From the NCBI RefSeq assembly GCF_023973825.1, contig NC_090126.1, forward strand, positions 2,377,001-2,441,000: a stretch of 64,000 bases of DNA, in the 5' to 3' direction. The notes beneath the pieces were generated by a model. It saw only the letters and a program-made list of their open reading frames with translations. It made no database searches and was not told the origin of the DNA. This stretch comes from Plasmodium brasilianum (lineage: Eukaryota > Apicomplexa > Aconoidasida > Haemosporida > Plasmodiidae). The translations under genes were made by a program, and so were the position numbers. The stretch's first letter is position 1, and each line of letters starts with the position of its first letter. Positions 1 to 9,985 of the stretch are shown piece by piece.

Positions 1-201
1 ACATTCTCACATATATAGACATACCCACACACATATACATAGACACATATGTGAGTACGTATGTCATGTGCTTCTCTTCTCCCCTATTTTTTTTTTTTTT
101 CATAATCATTCCATCACCCTGCAAAAAGCAGACATATGTGTGGCACGATTTCGAACTCTACATGAGTTATACTACACATGTTTTTTTGATATTTTTTAAA
201 G

Positions 202-505
202 GAAGCTGTTATTTGTATATGAAGATAATAATGCAAGAGACTGTAAAAGGTACTTCCCGCAAATTCGCTTCAAACTAATGAAACCTTTTTTTTTTTTTTT
301 TTTTTATTCTCCCCTTTTTCTAATTTTTTGTTTGCATTGATTGAGGTTTTTGAATGAAAAAAAAAGAAACAAAGTAAAAACGAAAAATGCACCGAATAAA
401 TCTAAAAAAGGCAGTAACGGTTATACCACAATACGACAAAACGGAAAAATAGTAAATTTTTTCAATCTAACGTATTATCGAAAAAAAAGAAGAAAAAAAC
501 CTTGA
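202..505 (+). CDS. Probable 3'-terminal exons of a gene starting left of the window (partial)
   Basis: Two plus-strand blocks join in frame. The first runs 202-249, after an AG at 200-201, and ends at a GT donor at 250. The second runs 346-505, after a pyrimidine-rich tract ending TTGAG, and closes with TGA at 503-505. The phase works: the first block leaves AG and the second supplies G, making Arg. The joined product reads KLLFVYEDNNARDCK, then RFLNEKKRNKVKTK, and ends in a very basic tail (YYRKKRRKKP). A 53-codon open stretch with mixed composition is unusual for this AT-rich DNA. I do not recognise the family. The 5' exons would lie upstream, partly outside the window. The assignment rests only on splice sites and open frame. 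Confidence 0.4.
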
Positions 506-737
506 ATGAGCGCATGTAGGTGGATGAAAATTGAACGCTTACAAGAAGCCCATAAACAAAGATGCTCTTACTTTGAGAATATCATGTGAAATGACTGAAT
601 GTAAGACAAAATAGACAAACTCGTGTAAAAATAAGGATTAAAATTTCCCTTAATAATGAATTTATTAGGTTATATTATGGAGCATTTTTGATGCTTTTTA
701 TATTGCATTATTTTTTATTCTCGCTATATTGCATACA

Positions 738-2624
738 TTAACCGTACAAACATTCATTCAACTTACTTCTTACATGTTCGACGTTTATACTTTTCCCTAT
801 AAATAAAAAGTTCGAGGTAAAAACATAGTAACTATTCAAAATGTTATATATATTATAATCGCTATTATTACTACAGGAAGAGTTATCCGAATAGTAATTT
901 TCTACATCAGAAAAGTCTTCATAAATGTACATATTATTATCACTGTTCCTAACTGTGTTATGATTTTTTTCTATCTGTTCAGAATTGTTATTTGGTTTTT
1001 CCGTATCAGTCAAATAATGTCCATGCATTTCTAGAATGTCTGATTTTTCTATTTTATCTGCTTTTTCTATTTTATCTGCTTTTTCTATTTTATCTGCTTT
1101 TTCTAATTTGTCTGATTTTTCTATTTTATCTGATTTTTCTAATTTGTGTGATTTTCCTAATTTTTCTAGATAATTTTGAAAAAATATGTGAATATCACTC
1201 TTGACTAAATTTATCTCATACAAGTCTCCAACGCTTTGGTAGTAATATATATTTAGTTTTAATTTATTTTTGTTATTATATATATCATCATTGAAAGCAA
1301 CAAAAATACCTTTTCCTCTATAAACTTGTAAATTCTTATTCCATAAAAGGGACGCTAACATTTCATTCAGTTTTTTGTAAGAAAATATATTACTCTTCTT
1401 TAATGAAAAAATATTTTTTAAAATTGTTTTATTTTTTGAATTTAAAAATTCATTTTTCATCCTATTTATTTGCTCACTTATATTAATTAAATAAGGAATG
1501 CTATGTTCATATCTGAAGGAGCAGTTGATAAAATCGTTGTAATGATATGTATAATTATTTTTCTTTTGTTCTTTAACTTCATTTTCATCACAACTACTAA
1601 TTGTAGCATTTGTTAAGACATTTTTTATATTCTTTTTTTCGTAGCATTCTAAATTTGTTATATCTTCAATATGAATTTTAGAATAGCTGGTTAGGTATAT
1701 TGAACTTAACGGATTTATATTATGCACAAAACGTTTTACTCTTTCTTTATCTTGATCGTTTATTTTGTCTATTTTGTTTATGATTATAATATCACAAACG
1801 ATTAGTTGCTCACACGCTGAGTTGTCCCTCCCTTCGTCCTTGCTGATAGGACATGCATCTATTGGGGTAAAATATTCCCCATCCTTGCCGCCAGAGCAGC
1901 TACTGCTGACCCTGTTGACTCTATTACCGATATTACTCCTATTGCTGTTTTCATTGCTATCCCTTCTATTGCTGCTGCTAATGATGATGTTGGGGTCCTT
2001 CTCTTCTTTTCCTTCCACGATGCTACTACTACTATTTTTTTTTTCTGAAGAGACACCAGTTTCTGTTTTTTTCAAGTTGCCATAATACGGAATACCACTG
2101 TTAAAGGAGCTTAAAAAATTGTACGCATCTATGATGTGAACAATACTATCTAAATATATTTTGGACTTATTTAAATCGTCTAGCCATAACAAATTATTAA
2201 TTTGTATATTGTCATAAGCTCCTGACACTTCAACAAATATATGATCATAAGAAGTTTTCAAAGATAAAATGTTTTCAATTAACTTTACAAAATTGCTTTT
2301 ATTCGAGCAACATAAGCATCCGTTATTGAGCTCGTATATGAACCCTTCTTCGCTATCAATTTCGTTAATAATTTTTAAGGTCTCTATCTTTTCGTCATTA
2401 GCTGAAGTGGAATTCTGTTTACTCTTTTCCTTTTCCTTAGGAAAATTATATATATCGTTAATATCTTTAAAAACTATTTTGTCAATATTATTATTATTTT
2501 CAGAGAATTCGTTATGGATTATTGCAATTTTTTTATTTTTTTCTAAGCTTTCGTTTAGCAAGTTTTTAAGTAGAGTTGTTTTTCCAGACCCTAAAAACCC
2601 TGTTATTATAGTAATTCCTATCAT
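738..2624 (-). CDS. CobW/ZNG1-family zinc-chaperone GTPase
   Basis: This 628-residue single-exon product belongs to the COG0523 (CobW) G3E GTPases, which deliver metals to client proteins; eukaryotic ZNG1/CBWD serves methionine aminopeptidase. Seen in the sequence: a Walker A loop GFLGSGKTT at residues 9-17, the family metal site CLCC at 103-106 (context NNGCLCC), a Walker B-like stretch FVEVSGAYDN, the guanine-specificity motif NKID, and a CobW C-terminal domain ending in FLFIGKSINVEHVRSKL. Asn/Ser-rich inserts lie between the GTPase motifs, and a hexapeptide repeat (EKADKI, EKSDKL variants) sits in the C-terminal half. The ATG at 2624 places the P-loop at residue 9, close to the family norm. 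It directly follows a possible acceptor (TTCCAG), so a small upstream exon cannot be excluded. The N-terminal client-binding motif described for animal ZNG1 is not visible. Confidence 0.92.
   Translation of the reverse strand: MIGITIITGFLGSGKTTLLKNLLNESLEKNKKIAIIHNEFSENNNNIDKIVFKDINDIYNFPKEKEKSKQNSTSANDEKIETLKIINEIDSEEGFIYELNNGCLCCSNKSNFVKLIENILSLKTSYDHIFVEVSGAYDNIQINNLLWLDDLNKSKIYLDSIVHIIDAYNFLSSFNSGIPYYGNLKKTETGVSSEKKNSSSSIVEGKEEKDPNIIISSSNRRDSNENSNRSNIGNRVNRVSSSCSGGKDGEYFTPIDACPISKDEGRDNSACEQLIVCDIIIINKIDKINDQDKERVKRFVHNINPLSSIYLTSYSKIHIEDITNLECYEKKNIKNVLTNATISSCDENEVKEQKKNNYTYHYNDFINCSFRYEHSIPYLINISEQINRMKNEFLNSKNKTILKNIFSLKKSNIFSYKKLNEMLASLLWNKNLQVYRGKGIFVAFNDDIYNNKNKLKLNIYYYQSVGDLYEINLVKSDIHIFFQNYLEKLGKSHKLEKSDKIEKSDKLEKADKIEKADKIEKADKIEKSDILEMHGHYLTDTEKPNNNSEQIEKNHNTVRNSDNNMYIYEDFSDVENYYSDNSSCSNNSDYNIYNILNSYYVFTSNFLFIGKSINVEHVRSKLNECLYG
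1040..1170 (-). repeat. In-frame 18-bp repeat in the CobW gene
   Basis: About seven tandem copies of an 18-bp unit encode six-residue variants of (E/D)K(A/S)DK(I/L). The copies lie in the linker ahead of the final C-terminal segment. The reading frame is kept and the product is a charged, probably disordered stretch. Confidence 0.85.
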
Positions 2625-3589
2625 TGCTCCTGGAACAACAGAAGCATTATATGTAAACAGGTAACTACTTGCGTATTATGCTTTAGTATATATTATGAGG
2701 AATGCCTTCTAGTTTTTATTTATTACTATATAATACCTTATTTTTTTATTCAATTTTTTAGTTCCCCTTTCTGGATTTGTATATTTGTTTTTGTTTTTTT
2801 TCAGCTTAACGCCAACTTTTTTTTTTTTTTTTTTTTCTAATTCTCTTATTTTTTTAATGAATACTGTCTCTCGCCATTTCTCTTGTATACATGTTTTATA
2901 CAAGCTTGAATGTATATATATATATAAAAATTTTGCCGTAATGACGTACTTTTTTTTTTTTTTTTTTTTTAAGGCGTTATAATATATACTTAGCAAAATG
3001 AATATATAGGGTTCACGTTGTCATGTTACCAGTGTTCGCCACTGACAATGCGCAGAATTGTTTTAACATTTCTATTTTTTTGACCTTATTAGAATTATGA
3101 AAAAGGAAAAAGGAAAAAAGTAGAAAGAAAAATTTCTTTATTTCTTTGTTTCTTTATTTCTTTATTTCTTTGTTTCTTTATTTCTTTGTTTTTTTGTTCC
3201 TTTGTTTCTTTGTTCCTTTGTTTCTTTGTTCCTTTGTTTCTTTGTTCCTTTGTTTCTTTGTTCCTTTGTTTCTTTGTTCCTTTATTTCTTTGCTTCTTTA
3301 TTTCTTTGCTTCTTTATTTCTTTGCTTCTTTATTTCTTTGTTTCTTCGTTTATTTATTTTATAAACCCAGAAACGCCTATATGAGAGAGTGTCCACATAT
3401 GCATAATACCTGTTAATGTACATACAGCTATGAGTTTACGCAAACGTACGCGCATCTGTACATATATATGTACGTGTATATGTGTACGTACGCGCAGGCT
3501 CATTCATTTGCTTATGCGTGAATCCGCGGAGGACATAGCTTCTTGCAAAAGAGTGGAGCACAGAAACACACATAGGCGTGATTTGATAA
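2625..3589. other. Intergenic region, CobW promoter side and upstream of MSH1
   Basis: Divergent promoter region between the minus-strand CobW gene and the plus-strand MutS gene. It contains several poly(T) runs, a minus-strand open stretch of basic low-complexity codons that I regard as chance, and a pyrimidine repeat block at 3130-3355. No further gene is supported. Confidence 0.6.
3130..3355 (+). repeat. TTTCTTTG-type pyrimidine repeat
   Basis: Tandem 8-bp TTTCTTTG units alternate with TTCCTTTG, giving a higher-order 16-bp period. The strand asymmetry is complete (C/T with occasional G). All three plus frames stay open through it simply because it lacks stop triplets; it is not coding. 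Confidence 0.9.
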
Positions 3590-3655
3590 ATGAATTGTAC
3601 TGGTCTGAAGGGTATTTACCTTTTTATTTTTTTTTTCACCTTTTTGAAAAATATA

Positions 3656-6600
3656 ATGACTTTAAAAAAAAAATTAATGTTCAACTGTTTGAGTAAAAAA
3701 AAAGTGATACTAATAAATAACATAAAAAAAAATAGCTTGATTTTTCTGAACAGAAATTATGTGAATAATTTAATATATACAAAGGAAGATGATATATATA
3801 AAATTAATGGGTTGCTTGAATACAACTTGAGTAGTAATAACAAGAATAGAAATGACAATTTGTATGATGGGAATAGCATTATTTCGAATAGTAATTACGA
3901 AAATGATAACTCTTTAGGTAATAGCGAAAAAGACAACAGATTAGTAAATTGTGTATATAATTATCCAAATGATGAGAGGTTAGATATTTATGGAAAAATT
4001 AATGAAAAATTTTTATCGTCTGATTTTGAGTTACAATTATATAAAAATGGATGTAAGATACCTATATATTGGATTAAAAAATTAGAAAAATTAAAAAACA
4101 TAAATGCTATAAACTGTTTAGAGTATTTAAAGGATGACAATTTGCTATATTTTGATAATTACAAAAATAAAGGATTATTAAAATTTTTAAATGATGAAAA
4201 ACGGAAATATAATAATTGTATTATTTTATCAAGAGTTGGAGACTTTTATGAAACGTATGGACTTGACTCCATTTTTTTAATTGAATTTTTGAATATCAAA
4301 AAGATGAACAATAAATTGTCTTGTGGTTTTATAAAAAGTAGTATTAATAAAGCATTACATATATTAACAAATAACAATTTAAATGTATGTATATATGAAG
4401 AATTAAATGAAAAATCTTTAAAAATGAAAAAAAGGTATTTATCTCAAATTGTTACCCCAGAATTGCCCATCTACTTGAACAATATACAGTACTGTAGTAG
4501 TACAAACGAGGATATAAGTAACAAAGAAGAAGGAGAAGACGAAAATAAGAATAGTAATGCTTTTTTTAATTCATGCGATATAGATGATTATTTTGTTATA
4601 AAAGAGATTATATGTATATATATCGAGAGTAAAAATATCTTCTCATTAAGTAAAATTAATTTAAGTCTGAAAACTATTTCTATTTATGATCAAATCACAT
4701 TTGATGTTTTAAATATTTACTTAAAAAATACTAATTTTTTAAAGGTATATATACATCAGCATAATAACACCTCTTTCACAAAAAAAATAATTCAGTTGTT
4801 TAGAATAGAGAACTATTACTTGTTTAACAACTTTAGTAATAGCTTGCAGTTTCATATGTTCATTCTAGAAAAGCTAAAGGAGCAAATTAACATTAGAGGT
4901 TTATTCAGACTCATTAAGAATAAAAACGTTTTTCAGGTGGAAACAGCATCGTCGATGGTTGGCAGAAAGGCGAGCATTGACGTGTCTACGAATCAGGAGA
5001 AGGGTGGAAGGGTGGCAGATATGGAAAACTTTAGCAGCGCTGCTAATAGGGAAAATGTTGATAGACGGAGGGACGAATTGGAAGAGAACTACAAGTTGGA
5101 AAACAACTTTGACTACGCATTTTACTCGTACTGCACACCATTAAACATATTTACAAGCTATAATATGGGTATATACAAACAAAATAATTACTATGAAAAT
5201 AGAAATAATTATTTATTTTATAATATAATAGACGTAAATAATAGCGATTCGAACAGTATTAACATTGCTGAATCGTTAGATTTTTTTAAAAATTTATTTC
5301 TTTTTTACCCTACATTTGAGATTACGAAGCATATACGATATATAAATGAATATATCAGAAAAAACTTAGAAAATTTAATTGTACCGAATGTAAGGCCTTT
5401 TAGAAATAATATCGTGATAACTCTTTTGTCTAATTTAAAAGCTGATCATCATGTTTTAAAAAAAATTTATACAAATATTGAAGGGGTACTTAAATGTATT
5501 AACAATTACGATTTCTCTCTTTTAACATCCATCTTTCACGTTCTGAATCATCAGAATTCGTTCAAATTAAACATTTTAAAATTTTATGGTCTTTTAACAA
5601 ATATTCGAGAAATTTTACAAACTAATTTAGAGATGTGTCCCTGCAAATTTTCTTATTCTTCAGACATACGTGCATTCAACGAGTTTGTGTATTATCATGA
5701 AAATGAGGTATATAATATACTTAACGAAAAATTGTTAACAGGTGAAAACAAAGATATTGAACGGAATAGAAGAGAACTATTAGAGGCTGTTTTGTCGAAC
5801 TATGGAGAATATGATGAAAATAAAAAAAGCTATAATTTAGACCTCTTAAATAAACTATTAAAATTTGACAATACAAATGATATTATTGGAATAAAAAAAA
5901 AAAAAATAAATAATGAAAAAATTCTAAATTTTTTTCACCCCTTAAACAAAAAATCTGATGTAATGAAAAATATTTTTGTTACTGAAAATGTGCAAAATAA
6001 AGTTAAACATTATATCTCATCTATTGATAGAAAAAAGAAAAAAATTAACGAACTGATTAGAAGGATTAATGGACAGTTATCTTCGTCTGTCCACATCCTT
6101 TCATTTGTGTCAAACTTTCTGCAGATACTTCAGGTAACGCGCCAAAAAAAAAAAAAAAAAAAAAAATTTCGGATCAATTTTTGATTTCCTCCATGTGGTC
6201 ATGCGGTTTGTGCGTGCGTACATGCACCCACTCCCTGTACAAATGTTCGCATTTGTACACACACATATATATATATATGTATACATTTCCTACACTCACA
6301 TGCCTGTATGCACACTTTATCATATGCTTTAACATGAGAGAGCGCATCTTAACCTGTGCAGGCCCTATGGAACCACACATCAAACAGCATAAAGCGAGGG
6401 TGGAATCTGCCAGTCTGCAAGCACTTAGTTGTAACGTACGAACAGAAGAGCTTCAAAAATATTGATGAAAAGCTATTATATATACAGCAACTTATGTATA
6501 ACGAAAATGAAAACATATCAAATAAAAGGAACACTGATGGAAAGAGCGAGTATTTATCATCAAGTAGACAAGTAGAAAAGAATTCGTCTAATAGCATATC

Positions 6601-8742
6601 ACATGAAGATTTCATAAAATTGACAGAAGAAGATGAAAAGAATATATTAGAGAATGTTGATAAAGATTCAGTAGAAGAGATAAAAAAAATATATAAGGAA
6701 AAATTCTATGCGAATGATTCTCTGACCTATATTTTAGGAGCAAAACCTTATAATTTAAATAAACAAAATTTAGTTAAATATGATATTTTTTTTAAAAAAA
6801 GAAATTTTATTTTACTGACAGGAAAAAATATGAGTGGAAAAACAACTTTATCCTTTACCATTTTATGTATTCTATTTTTGGCAAATCTAGGTACATAATT
6901 ATTGAGTTCTTACATAGACAGGGCATAAATGCATAGTTTTTTCTGTAAAAGCACATAGAGGGTGCAATTGTTTCTCATCGGCGTACTAGTCATTTGCTTC
7001 ATTTGTTTTATTCCTATATATATTACATATCATATGTATACACTCATGTCTACATACCATTGTACCTCCTTTCTGAACACTGTTAGGTATGTATGCCCCT
7101 TGTGATGAAAAAAGTATTATATCAAAGTTTCGAGAGTTCTATAGCCTAAAAAATGTAAATTACCAAGAACAAATTGAAAACATGTCCTTGTTTAGAGAAC
7201 AGGCTTATTACATAAATTCTATTATAGAAGAGATAAAAGAAAATTACTGCATTGATAATAAGCACTTACGGAATAATGAAATTTTTATTCTTTTTGATGA
7301 GCCTTGTATAGCTACGACACCTGTTGATAATGCAAGTAATAAGGGAAAAAGAGCTTCTGCAAAAAGCGTGTTACATGTTTATTTATTTGCGCAAGAGGAC
7401 GGCGAGTATGCATAGGCAGACGCGTACATATATGTATGAGTATATATGTGTGTATATGTATTTGTATGTATGTGTACTTATGTATGTATATGTATGTGTA
7501 CTTATGTATGTATATGTATGCGTTTGTATGTGTACATATGTAAGTATATGTATATGTTGGAGAACCTTTTTTCATGCACATAGTCATTCTTTTACGTCCT
7601 GTGGTTCTTTTTTCTTAGTAATTATCAGTGCCATTTCAGACTACTTAAAGGAGTATTGTGGAATTATAATCACTCATAACTATGACTTACTAAAAAAAAT
7701 TTGCCAAAGCAAAAACATTATTTTTAAAAGAATTAATGAGAATATTAATTATTTAAAGAGACAAGAGGGCGAACGGGCTGCTAAACTAGAGAGAGGAATT
7801 TGCAAAAACAGCGAAGCTTTAGAAACATGTAGACACACAAATATAGATAGCAAAGTGCTAGAGTTGTTAAATGCATATGAAAAGAGATATAAATTTATTC
7901 ATAATCTGAGTAATCTTTTGTATTACAAGTTTTTGGATTACTTAAAGAATACGAAGGATAAAAAAAAGACTTTAAATAATTTTTTTGAAAATTTTGTCAA
8001 CTATGGTTATGATAAAAGTAATAGCGTGGAAGAGCAGTGTATGCATGTTGCTGCTGGTCATGCTGCTCAGGATGATGGTGATAATTTTGAATTAATGCAG
8101 AATGAAGATATGAGAGAGATAATGAAGGAGTACTCATTAGAAGGAGATATATTAAATAAAGAGGGCGATGTAATTAAAAAAAAAAATTACATAAGGAAGA
8201 ACAGTAAGGAAAAAACTAATGTCAGCAATTTGAAGAACTATGATATGGAAGTCAGCAGGAATGATGATGCATGTCAATTGAGGAAAGATAGAACTAACGC
8301 AGTTTTAGGGGAAGCAGTGCCTGAATATTACGAAAATTGTGAAAATCATGAAAAAGAATTAAATATAGCAATTGAAAAAATTGAACGTGCTGCAAATAGA
8401 AAAGTCGTTAAGATAGGCATGAATGAGGATATTCCTATTTCTTTTAAAAACAAAAGCATAGTTTATATTTTATGCATTTTTGCAAAAAATAAAAACAAGC
8501 CATATTTTTACATAGGTATAAGTGATAACATTTCGGAGAGAATAAAATGTCACACGAGAAATTTATTAAACAGTAAAAATCTTTTAAAAAATGAAAAAAG
8601 AAATAATATTCTAAATTATAAATATGACATGAATGTTTTTTATACATTGATATTTCAAGTAGATAATAAAATGCTTGCTTCCAAATATGAAAAAGAACTA
8701 TCTGACTTGTTGAAGAGAAACTATGATATTATTTCCAAGTGA
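3656..8742 (+). CDS. MSH1: MSH1-type MutS homologue with C-terminal GIY-YIG nuclease domain (four exons)
   Basis: Exons are 3656-6133, 6362-6890, 7087-7335 and 7619-8742; every join is GT-AG and in phase, giving about 1459 residues. Domain I carries the mismatch-reading motif in SRVGDFYETYG (about residue 196), as in plant MSH1. After a long Asn-rich lever/clamp region come a P-loop GKNMSGKTT (about 980), LGMYAPC, a Walker B FILFDEP and the THNYDL switch. The last about 95 residues form a GIY-YIG module: SIVYIL, then YIGISDNISERIKCH (about 1383) and a conserved Glu in KYEKEL (about 1440). The architecture matches organelle MSH1 (MutS7 group) of plants and Toxoplasma, which acts in mismatch or recombination surveillance of organelle DNA. 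The basic N-terminus after Met 3656 suits an organelle presequence. An upstream ATG at 3590 would add 22 hydrophobic residues. The ATPase signature is degenerate (see findings). Confidence 0.9.
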
Positions 8743-8829
8743 CTTTTTTAAAAATGTGGAAACATTAATCGAATAAGCGAAACAGATGTGAGGCGCTTTT
8801 GCCCAATTTGATCATAATGAGCACTAGAG

Positions 8830-8860
<31 letters not shown>

Positions 8861-9985
8861 CATACATATGTATGTACATACATATATGATCATATACTTA
8901 TATATATATGTGTCTCGTATATCGATTTTACATTTGCATGTTAGTTGTCGATAACCCCTTTACTGCTACAGAAGGGTTTCCGTTTGTCTTAAAATGTCTC
9001 CTCCATTTAATTTAGCTATTAACTATTAAAGCCGCACAGCAAAATAGCGACTTTTTATACCAGTTTTAAAACGTTCCAGTAGGTGTGTTCCTGCGCATAT
9101 AGTGCTTCGATGTATCTTCCCCATGACTAGTTCTGCCATATTCCCATTTCTTTCGCTAAAAAAGAGTGCAATGTATGGATGTACACATATATGCTTAAAT
9201 TCATTTGCGAGCCTGTGAATTCGTCCATACATATACATACATGTACACGTACACATACCCATACACATATCCTTACACATATCCATACACATATCCATAC
9301 ACATATCCATACACATATCCATACACATATCCATACACATATCCATACACATATCCATACACATATCCATACACATATCCATACACATATCCATACACAT
9401 ATCCATACACATATCCATACACATATCCATACACATATCCATATACATATCCATACACATACCCATATACATATCCATACACATATCCATACACATACCC
9501 ATATACATACCCATATATACCCATACACATATCCATACACATATCCATACACATATCCATATACATATCCATACACATATCCACACACATACCCATATAC
9601 ATACCCATATATACCCATACACTTACCCATACACATACCCATATATACACATACCCATATATACCCATACACATATATACCCATACACATATCCATACAC
9701 ATACCCATACACATACCCATACACATACCCATACACATTACCTGTTAATCACTTTTGCACGAATAAACCCCCCATTTTAACCTCGAATAACTTGATCTTT
9801 TAGCTTAAAAACTATCCTTGATATCATGAGATTACCATATTTTCGGCTTTCCTTTTCCTTTATTATGTAGTGACATCTATTCTGTTCTACTTCCTTCACA
9901 AAATTATTCGAGTTTGTTACATCTGTTACGTATGTCGCGTTAATATGAGGCACCCTATATATGCGTCCCCTGTCTCTCGACGGTG
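8743..9985. other. Convergent intergenic region between MSH1 and PrimPol
   Basis: The 3' ends of the two DNA-maintenance genes face each other here. The region holds a poly(A) run near 8828-8859, (AT)-rich DNA and the 12-bp minisatellite at 9240-9740. An 81-codon minus-strand open frame (9777-10022) overlaps the PrimPol stop in another frame. I see no extra gene that can be supported. Confidence 0.6.
9240..9740 (+). repeat. 12-bp minisatellite, consensus ATCCATACACAT
   Basis: A near-perfect array of the 12-bp unit runs from about 9263 to 9440 (roughly 15 copies). It then degenerates into 6-bp-phased variants (CCATAC, CCATAT, ACACAT) up to about 9740. The unit is a multiple of three and lacks stops in most frames. 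It therefore opens long spurious frames on both strands (His-Thr-His-Ile or Met-Cys-Met-Asp polymers). These are repeat artefacts, not genes. Confidence 0.95.

Noticed and set aside
1765..2664. Plus-strand open frames opposite the CobW gene
   Set aside because: Mirror-image frames of a well-supported gene with Leu/Ser-rich composition typical of antisense low-complexity.
3146..3416. Three overlapping Phe/Leu-rich frames
   Set aside because: Product of the TTTCTTTG repeat, which lacks stop triplets; no coding signal beyond the repeat.
9026..9780. Long open frames on both strands with Thr-His-Ile, Tyr-Pro-Tyr or Met-Cys-Met-Asp polymers
   Set aside because: They are direct translations of the 12-bp minisatellite in every frame and have no non-repeat domain.
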